Assembly (NCBI GenBank): GCA_946999785.1
Contig: CAMQEO010000027.1
Location: forward strand, 1-12,698
Source of the DNA: an uncultured Atopobium sp.
GTDB taxonomy: Bacteria; Actinomycetota; Coriobacteriia; Coriobacteriales; Atopobiaceae
DNA: 12,698 nt
Reading direction: 5' to 3'
Shown here: piece by piece, positions 1 through 6,756 of the stretch
How positions within the stretch are numbered: position 1 is the first letter of the stretch
Layout of the letters: every line of letters starts with the position of its first letter
Translations under genes and position numbers: made by a program
Notes under the pieces: generated by a model
Database searches by the model: none
What the model was told of the DNA's origin: nothing
Seen by the model: only the letters and a program-made list of their open reading frames with translations

Positions 1-192
<192 letters not shown>

Positions 193-532
193 TTTCTATA
201 TTGGCTAGCCTTTATTTTCTATATTCGTTGTTTACACGCCTATTTTTATTATGCTCCTATCATTGTTTTTCCTGTTTTAGCAGATTAAAGCCTATGGATA
301 TAAGCATCGGTAGATATTTATATTCAGCCGGTATATTTATTGCATAAGTCGACTAAAAATATTCGATAGGGTTATTTTATTGTATATGCTTGGTAAAACG
401 CATGATTTTTGGTGTGCACGCGAAAACAGATTAAAAATTCACTGTTTAACTTGTACACGTGCTGATATACAACTTTCCTACATCAGCTTAAACGGTTTTA
501 TACTCAAATTCTTTTTTTACGCAATCAGCTAT
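193..532. other. AT-rich intergenic stretch without a supported gene
   Basis: I see no gene, RNA gene or strong repeat here. A 63-codon frame beginning with TTG at 380 has no ribosome-binding site and ends inside the aldolase terminator, so it is not counted as a gene. Confidence 0.6.
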
Positions 533-567
533 AAAAAAAGTACTTTTCCGCTTATGCGAAAAAGTAC
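533..567 (-). terminator. intrinsic terminator of the aldolase gene
   Basis: Bases 540-551 pair with 556-567 in a 12-bp stem with one C-A mismatch and a four-base loop (552-555). On the minus strand the stem is followed by seven T residues (complement of 533-539). It lies about 95 bases past the aldolase stop, in the right orientation to end that transcript. Confidence 0.8.
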
Positions 568-662
568 CTAAACACCCTTATCTTATGCAAGTGCCATAAG
601 CTATAAACAGCGTATAAATATATACAACACACTCTTATAGCCTCACAAAAGGCGAATAAAAC

Positions 663-1535
663 TTAGTTCCAACCCTTATTGTCAGAGCCAAAATCGCGAA
701 TGAGTTCACATGCGCGCTCCACAATAGCTTCACGACCAGGCTTTAAGATCTTACGAGGGTCAAAGCCCTTAGGCTCTAAGTCTTTACCCTCTTCTACATA
801 TTTACGAACTGCAGCGGTAAATACTTGTTGAAGCTCGGTGTTAACGTTAACTTTGGAGATACCCATAGAAATTGCTTTTTGAACTTGCTCGGTAGGAATA
901 CCGCTTCCTCCGTGAAGAACCAAAGGAAGATCGCCAACTTTTTCTTTAATCATAGAAATACGCTCAAAGGAAAGGCTCTTCCAGCTCTTAGGATAAACAC
1001 CATGAATGTTACCAATACCACAAGCAAGTGCGTCTACGCCAAGATTTGCAAAGATTTCGCATTGCTCGGGGTCTGCCAATTCACCAGTGTTGGTTACGCC
1101 GTCTTCGGTACCACCAATACCGCCAACTTCTGCCTCAACAGAGATACCTTTTTTGTGGCAAAGTTTAACAATTTCTTCGGTACGCTTACGATTGAGTTCA
1201 AAATCGTTCTCACGAGAACCGTCGTACATAACAGAGGTAAATCCTGCCTCGATAGCCTGAAATACTTCTTCGTAGTTACCGTGATCGAGGTGCATAGCAA
1301 CAGGAACCGTAATATTTTTAACTTTAACTAATTCTTCGACCATGTCTTTAACAAGCTTGAATGAAGTTTGCCATTTAGCAGCTCCACCTGTGCACTGAAC
1401 AATGACAGGAGCTTGCTCTTTTTCAGCGGCATCCAAAATTGAAGAAGCCCACTCAAGATTGTTGGTGTTAAACGCACCAATAGCATAATGTCCTTGCTCT
1501 GCGCTGCGAAGCATAGAAGATGCAGAAACGAGCAT
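663..1535 (-). CDS. fba: class II fructose-bisphosphate aldolase
   Basis: A 290-residue zinc-dependent aldolase that reversibly joins DHAP and glyceraldehyde 3-phosphate into fructose 1,6-bisphosphate in the cytoplasm. Visible family motifs are the catalytic-Asp/zinc-His LDHG (D84, H85), the VEAE acidic segment (134-137), GNIHG (zinc His 178), LHGGSG (zinc His 208) and the phosphate-binding NVNT region near 230. Length and C-terminal DPRK..PGREA segment fit the Bacillus FbaA-like branch; a tagatose-bisphosphate specificity cannot be excluded from sequence alone. The ATG at 1535 is chosen because a strong AAGGAGGT lies just upstream; an ATG eight codons earlier (1559) lacks that support. The gene is transcribed alone, away from the dha genes, and ends at a clear terminator. 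A 22-bp palindrome 121-142 bases upstream suggests repressor or activator control. It consumes the DHAP made by the neighbouring DhaKLM. Confidence 0.95.
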   Translation of the reverse strand: MLVSASSMLRSAEQGHYAIGAFNTNNLEWASSILDAAEKEQAPVIVQCTGGAAKWQTSFKLVKDMVEELVKVKNITVPVAMHLDHGNYEEVFQAIEAGFTSVMYDGSRENDFELNRKRTEEIVKLCHKKGISVEAEVGGIGGTEDGVTNTGELADPEQCEIFANLGVDALACGIGNIHGVYPKSWKSLSFERISMIKEKVGDLPLVLHGGSGIPTEQVQKAISMGISKVNVNTELQQVFTAAVRKYVEEGKDLEPKGFDPRKILKPGREAIVERACELIRDFGSDNKGWN

Positions 1536-1541
1536 GAAAGT

Positions 1542-1549
1542 ACCTCCTT
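1542..1549 (-). promoter_or_regulatory. ribosome-binding site that fixes the fba start
   Basis: The minus strand reads AAGGAGGT, six bases before the ATG at 1535. This near-perfect anti-16S match selects that start over the in-frame upstream ATG at 1559. Confidence 0.85.
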
Positions 1550-1655
1550 GACGTACCAACCGTTAGCATTCATATATATAATACCTTTTTCTCCATAAGA
1601 GTAACGTAGGTATTGTAACTTATACGAAATATATACGAAACTTCACGAATAACGG

Positions 1656-1677
1656 CGTGATATAACGTTTTATCACG
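1656..1677. promoter_or_regulatory. 22-bp operator-like palindrome upstream of fba
   Basis: The left half CGTGATATAAC and right half GTTTTATCACG match as reverse complements at 10 of 11 positions. The centre is about 130 bases before the fba start. The CGTGA/TCACG arms are 12 bases apart, so it is not a standard CRP-type site (6 bases apart). A direct repeat TACGAAA-TATA-TACGAAA lies next to it at 1623-1640. No regulator can be named. Confidence 0.5.
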
Positions 1678-1740
1678 GATTTTCCGCTCATTTTTGCTCA
1701 TGGTGGCACATTACATTTGAAGGCAATTTTGATGAAATGA

Positions 1741-1820
1741 GCTAAATGTATACAATTTCATGCTCATCATGTGACACTTCTATTGTCTTTGTTTGCATGC
1801 GAACATTTAACGACATATTT
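1741..1820 (+). repeat. left copy of 80-bp direct repeat flanking the dha module
   Basis: Aligns to 6757-6836 at a constant offset of 5,016. The first 60 bases differ at two positions only (1743 and 1765); the last 20 differ at six. Similarity stops abruptly on the left, where the preceding ten bases match no better than chance. The copy lies in the gap between dhaQ and fba and is not protein-coding. It contains the palindromes GTATAC and GCATGC. Confidence 0.93.
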
Positions 1821-1846
1821 TATACCAACAAGCCTGCGATGTGAGC

Positions 1847-2836
1847 TTACCACGCAAATGCATCAGTGGGCGCTTGATAATAGGCAAGCCATGACGGATC
1901 GTGAAGCTTAAAGAGGGTAACCGAAAGCCCTGCCATATTTAAGCTTGTCATAAATGTTCCAATTTTTACATCGATAATATTGAGCCCTTCCAGATCAAGG
2001 AGCTGCAATATGTCATGCGTGAAAATAAGCTCCTCTTCGCGCGTGCAGCCACCCAGATTGTTTACAAGCACAATATAGGGATCGTGAGTATGCCAGTGGA
2101 ACTTTAAATTGAGCTTATTTACCAGCTCAACGGCTAATTTTTCAGACGATTCAAAACCAATAGTACGATAACCCTGTTCGCCATGAATACCAATGCCATA
2201 AGAAATATCATGGTCATCAAGCTCAAACATTGGCTCTGTTTTTCCTGGTAGCGTTGCTGCTCGGCTTGCCACACCAAGCGTGGCAATACATTCAGAAATC
2301 TGATTTCCCATGTACACTAAGCCGTCAAGATCAACTTTTGCCTGCGCTGCTGCACCTAGAATTTTGTGCATAAGCACGGTGCCTGCCACACCACGCTGCC
2401 GACGCGTAAACGAACTAGACTCAATAGAAATATCGTCGTGAGAAATAACATACTCAACGTTCATGCCCATCTCACGAGCCTGTCGTATAGCGCTTCCAAA
2501 GTTTGTAACGTCTTCTTCAAAGTTTTTAATGATAACAAGTAAACCCGTTTTGGCGTTATACACCGTTTTAATGCCCTCAAGGATGTGCTCGGCTGAAGGA
2601 GGAACAAAGATCGGACCTTCAACAGCACAACTAAGCATTCCCTGGCCAACATATCCAAAGTGCGCGGGCTCATGACCCGATCCACCGCCTGACAGCAGGG
2701 GCACACAGTCTTTTGTTAGGTTTGTACGATATACAATACCTGTTTCTTTTTTATACTTAAGTTTGGGGTAAACATCAGGCAAAACGCTCAGCATATCTTC
2801 AACAACGTTCTCTGGCTGATTGATAATCTGTATCAT
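1847..2836 (-). CDS. dhaQ: DhaQ, DhaK-like dihydroxyacetone-sensing coactivator
   Basis: A 329-residue protein of the DhaK family. In Lactococcus the paralogue DhaQ binds dihydroxyacetone and partners the TetR-family DhaS to activate dhaKLM; that role is inferred here from its place right behind a dhaS-like gene. Visible: GGGSGHEPAH near 50-59 (H55), the KNFEEDVTNF segment with D109, and GIGIHGEQGY with H218, the residue that binds dihydroxyacetone covalently in this family. These are the same functional positions as in the DhaK at 3719-4705, although surrounding residues diverge, for example HDDISIESSSF against DDDIAVEDSLY. There is no DhaL or DhaM on this strand. The start at 2836 has a GGAAG-type ribosome site and begins 37 bases after dhaS, so the two are probably one transcript. 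It could alternatively be a second, catalytically able DhaK. Confidence 0.85.
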   Translation of the reverse strand: MIQIINQPENVVEDMLSVLPDVYPKLKYKKETGIVYRTNLTKDCVPLLSGGGSGHEPAHFGYVGQGMLSCAVEGPIFVPPSAEHILEGIKTVYNAKTGLLVIIKNFEEDVTNFGSAIRQAREMGMNVEYVISHDDISIESSSFTRRQRGVAGTVLMHKILGAAAQAKVDLDGLVYMGNQISECIATLGVASRAATLPGKTEPMFELDDHDISYGIGIHGEQGYRTIGFESSEKLAVELVNKLNLKFHWHTHDPYIVLVNNLGGCTREEELIFTHDILQLLDLEGLNIIDVKIGTFMTSLNMAGLSVTLFKLHDPSWLAYYQAPTDAFAW

Positions 2837-2873
2837 GATGCTTCCTGTTCTGTATCTTACGTATGTGGCTGCG

Positions 2874-3419
2874 CTAGAGCGTATCGTCCGAAATAATTTG
2901 CAACGTAATGTTTATGGTATTCTTGCACATCTTAAACAATATCTCACGGTTAAAATTTTCATGCATAACATGGTAACGAATAACATTAGAAAGCGCGATG
3001 CTGTGATAACTTATATACGGAGCAATGTCTATATCTGCACCGTGTAGCTCCTCATCAAAGATTTTGCGTATGAGTTGTTCGCAATAGTCCAAAAAATAGG
3101 TTGAAAAGTCGTTTTGATCAACAATCTTAAATAATTGTGCATAATAATGCACGTGTTTTTCAAAAAAGTAAAACACTTCTTGCAACAAGTCCAGACCACT
3201 CAAAAAGTCGAGCCGATCGGAAATTTGCTCGTGAAGATCGTTTTGGAATATCCAATCTACCAGATCGTATTTGTCGATAAAGCAATCGTAGAAGGTTTGC
3301 CTGCGGATATGTGCACGTTTCATTATCTGGCTTACCGAGATTGAATCGAACGTGCGACATTCAATTTCTGTTTTGAACGCATTTGCAATTTTCTTTTTGG
3401 TGATGATCGAACCAGACAT
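2874..3419 (-). CDS. dhaS: DhaS, TetR-family transcriptional activator of the dha operon
   Basis: A 181-residue TetR-type regulator. The N-terminal helix-turn-helix lies about residues 24-46 and includes the ISVSQIM and IRRQTFYDCF segments typical of DhaS-like proteins; the remaining helical part is the ligand/partner domain. Related Lactococcus DhaS is unusual among TetR proteins in activating transcription, and does so with DhaQ. The gene sits directly upstream of dhaQ and divergent from dhaKLM, which supports this assignment over a generic TetR repressor. The ATG at 3419 is chosen because GGAGGTGA precedes it; a GTG at 3431 lies inside that ribosome site and cannot be the start. A matching operator lies 67 bases upstream, next to the gene's own candidate promoter, so autoregulation is likely. 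Confidence 0.87.
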   Translation of the reverse strand: MSGSIITKKKIANAFKTEIECRTFDSISVSQIMKRAHIRRQTFYDCFIDKYDLVDWIFQNDLHEQISDRLDFLSGLDLLQEVFYFFEKHVHYYAQLFKIVDQNDFSTYFLDYCEQLIRKIFDEELHGADIDIAPYISYHSIALSNVIRYHVMHENFNREILFKMCKNTINITLQIISDDTL

Positions 3420-3427
3420 GCACTCTA

Positions 3428-3436
3428 TCACCTCCC
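3428..3436 (-). promoter_or_regulatory. ribosome-binding site that fixes the dhaS start
   Basis: The minus strand reads GGGAGGTGA eight bases before ATG at 3419. It overlaps the GTG at 3431-3429, which rules out that codon as the initiator. Confidence 0.8.
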
Positions 3437-3448
3437 ACGTGTGCCAAC

Positions 3449-3477
3449 AGTATATAAATTATTACGGAAAATGTGAC
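3449..3477 (-). promoter_or_regulatory. candidate promoter of dhaS-dhaQ
   Basis: On the minus strand a -10 of TATACT (3454-3449) lies 17 bases from a weak -35, GTCACA (3477-3472). The -35 ends ten bases from the DhaS operator, a position suited to autoregulation. Confidence 0.45.
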
Positions 3478-3486
3478 TAAGAACAA

Positions 3487-3510
3487 TGGACAAGGAGTAT
3501 AAGTTGTCCA
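3487..3510. promoter_or_regulatory. predicted DhaS operator
   Basis: TGGACAA and TTGTCCA form a perfect 7-bp inverted repeat separated by ten bases. As I recall, the Lactococcus DhaS site is GGACACAT-N6-ATTTGTCC, 22 bases from GGAC to GTCC; here GGACAAGG-N6-AGTTGTCC (3488-3509) has the same total length and the same GGACA/TGTCC arms. It lies in the divergent gap, 67 bases from dhaS and about 210 from dhaK. Confidence 0.8.
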
Positions 3511-3540
3511 CTACAATCAAAAAAATTCCTTGCATACAAT
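3511..3540 (+). promoter_or_regulatory. candidate activator-dependent promoter of dhaKLM-glpF
   Basis: TACAAT at 3535-3540 is a fair -10, but the hexamer 17 bases upstream (3512-3517) is a poor -35. A weak -35 just downstream of the operator fits a promoter that needs DhaS. Transcription from here would give a leader of about 170 bases before dhaK. Confidence 0.4.
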
Positions 3541-3718
3541 AGCACTAACAAGAATGCAAAGCGCACATACACAAGCGTTTACTGCAAGAGATGACCCATG
3601 GTACACAAGGCTTGCATAACTACATGGGTATCACGTTTGGCCTGACAAGACTCAACGCCTGCAACACCAACGTTTAATTGTGCGCTTGCATTAAACATTT
3701 ATAGAAGGGTTGGTAGCC
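3541..3718 (+). other. long dhaK leader with inverted repeat and TTGCAT motifs
   Basis: No gene is seen. ACCCATG (3594-3600) and CATGGGT (3623-3629) form a perfect 7-bp inverted repeat around 22 bases. TTGCAT occurs three times, at 3530-3535, 3612-3617 and 3686-3691, always after C, and a complementary ATGCAA lies at 3554-3559. These could be sites for a second regulator or RNA structure; no known riboswitch is recognised. Confidence 0.35.
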
Positions 3719-4705
3719 ATGAAAAAGATTATCAACGATCCCACTACCGTTGTAGATGAGATGTTGCAAGGCCTCACCTTTATTCACAGCGATGTATTAC
3801 GCCGTGCAGAAGGCTTTGACGTTATTATGCGCCGCGCTGAAAAGCAAGGTCACGTTGGTATTATTTCGGGTGGTGGCTCGGGTCACGAGCCTGCTCACGC
3901 AGGGTTTGTAGGTGAAGGCATGCTTTCTGGTGCTGTATGTGGTGCCGTGTTTACATCTCCTACGCCCGACCAAATTTTGGAGGCGATCCGCCAGGCAGAT
4001 GAGGGTGCGGGCGTATTTATGGTTATCAAAAACTACTCAGGCGATATCATGAACTTTGAGATGGCACAAGAGCTTGCCGAATCCGAAGATATCAAGGTAG
4101 CAAGCGTTGTTGTAGACGACGATATTGCTGTTGAAGACAGTTTGTACACACAGGGGCGCCGCGGCGTTGCAGGAACCATTTTTGTGCATAAAATTTTAGG
4201 CGACGCGGCGCGTCGTGGTTGCACGCTTGAGGAGATCAAAGCGCTTGCCGACGACATTGTTCCACGTATTCACACCATTGGTTTAGCACTTTCAGGTGCA
4301 ACCGTGCCTGAGGCTGGAAAACCTGGCTTTGTTTTGGACGAAGACGAAATTGAGTTTGGTATTGGTATTCACGGTGAGCCTGGTTACAAGCGCGATGCGA
4401 TGGCTCCGTCCAAAACCTTTGCACAAGAGCTCTTTGGAAAACTGTATGAAAGCTTTGATTGGGATACCAATAAAAAAGTTGCTCTTCTTGTTAATGGTAT
4501 GGGTGCTACTCCACTTATGGAACAATACATTTTTGCTCACGATGTTGAAGCGCTTTTAGCCGAAAAAGGCATTGAGGTTGCATTTAAGAAACTTGGCAAC
4601 TATATGACATCTATTGATATGGCGGGCTTGTCGCTTACCCTTATGCAGGTAACCGATAACGACGTTAAGGCGCTTAACGCACCTGTTAATACACCAGCTT
4701 GGTAG
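3719..4705 (+). CDS. dhaK: dihydroxyacetone kinase subunit DhaK
   Basis: The 328-residue dihydroxyacetone-binding subunit of the PTS-dependent kinase. It holds dihydroxyacetone as a hemiaminal on a histidine while ATP bound to DhaL phosphorylates it to DHAP. Counting from ATG at 3719, the catalytic residues fall at H56 (GGGSGHEP), D109 (NYSGDIMNF) and H218 (GIGIHGEPG), the same numbers as in Escherichia coli DhaK, which supports this start over the TTG three codons upstream. A GAAGGG ribosome site precedes it. It is the first gene of dhaK-dhaL-dhaM-glpF, with dhaL starting seven bases after its stop, and is probably controlled by the DhaS operator at 3487-3510. It is a clear paralogue of the divergent DhaQ. 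Confidence 0.97.
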   Translation: MKKIINDPTTVVDEMLQGLTFIHSDVLRRAEGFDVIMRRAEKQGHVGIISGGGSGHEPAHAGFVGEGMLSGAVCGAVFTSPTPDQILEAIRQADEGAGVFMVIKNYSGDIMNFEMAQELAESEDIKVASVVVDDDIAVEDSLYTQGRRGVAGTIFVHKILGDAARRGCTLEEIKALADDIVPRIHTIGLALSGATVPEAGKPGFVLDEDEIEFGIGIHGEPGYKRDAMAPSKTFAQELFGKLYESFDWDTNKKVALLVNGMGATPLMEQYIFAHDVEALLAEKGIEVAFKKLGNYMTSIDMAGLSLTLMQVTDNDVKALNAPVNTPAW

Positions 4706-4712
4706 GGATAAC

Positions 4713-5282
4713 ATGGAAACTCAAGTAACTATACAGTGGCTCTTAGCCTTTGATAAAAAAATTCAAGAAAACAAAACCTACCTTACCGACCTTGACACCC
4801 CTATTGGTGACGGTGATCACGGCGCAAACATGGCGCGTGGCATGGAGTTTGTGCGCAAAGCGCTCGAAGAAAAACCACCTAAAACAGCAGCTGAAGCCCT
4901 TAAACTGTGTGCAATGCAACTGCTTAGCCACGTTGGTGGTGCGTCAGGCCCTCTGTACGGTTCGGCATTCTTGGGCATGAGTATGCATGCAAACGATAGC
5001 CTTCCCGACATGTTACAGTGCGGACTTGATCAAATCCAAAAGCGTGGTCATGCCGAGCTGGGAGAAAAAACCATGGTTGATTTTTGGAGCCCAGCTATTG
5101 AGCAACTGCGCCGTGGTGAACTTACCTGCGACAGTATTAAAGCTCTGGTAGACGCTACTGCACCTTTGCGCGCAACGAAGGGTCGTGCTTCATACACTGG
5201 CGAGCGCTCGTGCGGTCATATCGATCCTGGCGCGGCTTCATCTGGCATGCTCTTTTGCGCCCTTCTTGAGCAAGGAGTGTAA
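4713..5282 (+). CDS. dhaL: dihydroxyacetone kinase ADP-binding subunit DhaL
   Basis: The 189-residue nucleotide-binding subunit. It keeps ADP tightly bound, is recharged to ATP by phospho-DhaM, and donates phosphate to dihydroxyacetone on DhaK. The magnesium-binding motif DLDTPIGDGDHG gives D28, D33 and D35, with the spacing of the three metal aspartates of the family. GGASGPLYGSAF (about 75-86) is the conserved nucleotide-binding turn and TKGRASYTGERS the C-terminal family segment. Length fits the PTS-linked single-domain type rather than the fused ATP-dependent kinases. The ribosome site overlaps the dhaK stop region, and dhaM begins one base after its stop, so translation is probably coupled. 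Confidence 0.97.
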   Translation: METQVTIQWLLAFDKKIQENKTYLTDLDTPIGDGDHGANMARGMEFVRKALEEKPPKTAAEALKLCAMQLLSHVGGASGPLYGSAFLGMSMHANDSLPDMLQCGLDQIQKRGHAELGEKTMVDFWSPAIEQLRRGELTCDSIKALVDATAPLRATKGRASYTGERSCGHIDPGAASSGMLFCALLEQGV

Positions 5283-5283
5283 T

Positions 5284-5682
5284 ATGAGCACAACAGATGC
5301 ACAAGGCACTGACAGCGTTGGTATCGTTATTGTTTCGCACGTACCCGAAATTGCACTCGGCGTAAAAAAGCTGGTGGATCAGGTTGCCCATGATGTAAGT
5401 ATTACCTATTGTGGCGGTACGGCAGACGGTGACATTGGAAGTACGTTTGATGTGGTTTTAGGAGCTATCGAAGAAAACAGTGCTCATACGCTGCTTGCAT
5501 TTTATGACTTGGGAAGCGCAAAGCTCAACTTGGAGCTTGCTTGCGAAACGTGTACAAAAAAAGTGCTTATGCAGCCAGTTCCTATTGTTGAGGGTACGTT
5601 TGCCGCAGCTGTGTTACTCCAGGCAGGCGCGCCACTGAGCGAAGTCTTAGACGAGTTAGAACCCCTCAAAATTACTAAATAA
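5284..5682 (+). CDS. dhaM: PTS-dependent dihydroxyacetone kinase phosphotransferase subunit DhaM
   Basis: A 132-residue protein with a single mannose-type EIIA domain. It accepts phosphate from HPr on a histidine and passes it to ADP on DhaL. The active-site histidine is H19 in VIVSHVPEIA, and the GGTADGDIGSTFD segment matches the family's conserved loop. It lacks the HPr and EI-like domains fused to E. coli DhaM, so it resembles the short Lactococcus type and relies on general HPr and enzyme I encoded elsewhere. The ATG at 5284 follows an AAGGAG within the end of dhaL, one base after the dhaL stop. About ten extra residues precede the usual N-terminus. Confidence 0.96.
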   Translation: MSTTDAQGTDSVGIVIVSHVPEIALGVKKLVDQVAHDVSITYCGGTADGDIGSTFDVVLGAIEENSAHTLLAFYDLGSAKLNLELACETCTKKVLMQPVPIVEGTFAAAVLLQAGAPLSEVLDELEPLKITK

Positions 5683-5699
5683 TCTCATTGAAATGAGAT
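5682..5699. promoter_or_regulatory. small palindrome between dhaM and glpF
   Basis: ATCTCAT and ATGAGAT flank the four-base loop TGAA in a perfect 7-bp hairpin starting at the last base of the dhaM stop. There is no T-tract, so it is not a classic terminator. It might limit read-through, protect the upstream mRNA end, or be an operator half-site pair. Confidence 0.4.
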
Positions 5700-5734
5700 A
5701 AATAGTTAGGTGTAATTGCTAAAAGGAGGCACGT

Positions 5735-6448
5735 ATGAATGCTCTTATTGGTGAATTTTTTGGCACTATGATTATGGTGTTGCTTGGTAACGGCGTTGTA
5801 GCAGGTAACATCTTACACAAAACAAAAGAGGAAGGCACTGGCTGGACGGCCATAGTCCTCGGCTGGGGTGTTGCAGTAACCATTGCCGTATATATTGCAG
5901 GTGTTGTATGCCCCGGTCACTTAAATCCTGCAGTAACTATTGCACTTGCTGCCGCTGGTATGTTTCCTGTTGAGCAAGTACCCAGCTTTGTTCTTGCGCA
6001 AACGCTTGGCGCAGCTGCTGGTGCTGTTTTAGTGTGGCTGCACTACTACCCACACTGGAAAGAAACCAAAGACGCCCCCACCATCTTGGGTTGCTTCTCA
6101 ACTGCTCCTGCCATTAGACACACCTGGTCTAACGTACTTGACGAGGCACTTGGTACCGCTGTACTGGTAATTTGTGTTATGGCATTAGGTCCAAACAACC
6201 TAGCGAGCGGGCTTGGTCCTATTGTTGTTGGTTTGGTAGTTATCGTTGTTGGTTTTTCTCTTGGTGCAACAACTGGTTATGCTATTAACCCTGCTCGAGA
6301 CCTCGGTCCTCGTATTATGCACGCCATTTTACCTATCACAAACAAAGGTGACTCCGACTGGGGTTATGCATGGATCCCTGTTGTTGGCCCAATCGTAGGC
6401 GGCGTTTGCGGTGCATTGTTGTATCAGGCATTTTTAACGCTTATGTAG
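5735..6448 (+). CDS. glpF: glycerol facilitator (aquaglyceroporin, MIP family)
   Basis: A 237-residue channel protein with six predicted membrane helices and the two pore half-helices of the family. The first pore motif is HLNPAVT (N64-P65-A66) and the second INPARDLGPR (N185-P186-A187). The Asp after NPAR is typical of glycerol-conducting members rather than water-specific aquaporins. It passively admits glycerol, and perhaps dihydroxyacetone, to feed the kinase encoded upstream. A strong AAGGAGG precedes ATG at 5735. Its place as last gene after dhaM matches the dhaKLM-glpF order known in lactic acid bacteria. The stop is TAG, after which the same frame stays open and hydrophobic for 30 more codons. 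Confidence 0.94.
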   Translation: MNALIGEFFGTMIMVLLGNGVVAGNILHKTKEEGTGWTAIVLGWGVAVTIAVYIAGVVCPGHLNPAVTIALAAAGMFPVEQVPSFVLAQTLGAAAGAVLVWLHYYPHWKETKDAPTILGCFSTAPAIRHTWSNVLDEALGTAVLVICVMALGPNNLASGLGPIVVGLVVIVVGFSLGATTGYAINPARDLGPRIMHAILPITNKGDSDWGYAWIPVVGPIVGGVCGALLYQAFLTLM

Positions 6449-6472
6449 GCTGAACTTATTGGTCCTATCTAC

Positions 6473-6541
6473 ATGTTCGTTGTAACCTTTGCTTTGGTTG
6501 CGGCTCTTACGATAGTGTACCTCTACTTTAATTTCATTTGA
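6473..6541 (+). CDS. possible 22-residue hydrophobic micropeptide after glpF
   Basis: ATG at 6473 opens a 22-codon frame ending TGA at 6539-6541, in frame with glpF and 24 bases past its amber stop. The peptide is almost wholly hydrophobic and would form one membrane helix (starts MFVVTFALV, ends YLYFNFI). No good ribosome site precedes it, so independent translation is doubtful. It lies upstream of the operon terminator and so would be on the mRNA. It may also be a chance frame in T-rich DNA. Confidence 0.2.
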   Translation: MFVVTFALVAALTIVYLYFNFI

Positions 6542-6574
6542 GTTTGTGGCTTAAGTTTTTGCTGCACCAAAGTT

Positions 6575-6615
6575 TGCACTGCCTTGCTACCATAGGTGTA
6601 GGGCAGTGCATTTTT
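6575..6615 (+). terminator. intrinsic terminator of the dhaKLM-glpF operon
   Basis: TGCACTGCC (6575-6583) pairs perfectly with GGCAGTGCA (6602-6610); inside, CTAC (6587-6590) can pair with GTAG (6598-6601). Five T residues follow at 6611-6615. It lies about 125 bases past the glpF stop. Confidence 0.85.
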
Positions 6616-6756
6616 ATGGAGTTTAGGCGTGTGGACATTTGGGCGTATTTTTGGCGGTCACATTCCCATGGGGTGAAGTATTTACTAGAAAGCTACACCC
6701 AGCTTTTCTGTTCTTAATATGACTTTATGCCTTGATACTTATTTATACTAAAATTT
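6616..6756. other. intergenic stretch with a minor hairpin
   Basis: No gene is seen. AAAGCT (6689-6694) and AGCTTT (6701-6706) form a 6-bp hairpin followed by a short T-rich run, possibly a weak second terminator for the dha operon. Confidence 0.4.

Noticed and set aside
380..571. 63-codon forward frame with TTG start
   Set aside because: No ribosome site, no recognisable motifs, AT-rich composition, and it ends inside the aldolase terminator hairpin.
825..1331. 168-codon frame opposite fba
   Set aside because: It is the antisense shadow of a clear aldolase gene; the protein has no domain and no ribosome site.
1656..1677. CRP/FNR-type site
   Set aside because: The GTGA/TCAC arms are 12 or more bases apart instead of 6, and the centre does not fit that family.
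3541..3718. Known riboswitch in the dhaK leader
   Set aside because: The motifs do not match any aptamer core I know (TPP, SAM, lysine, glycine, FMN, purine).
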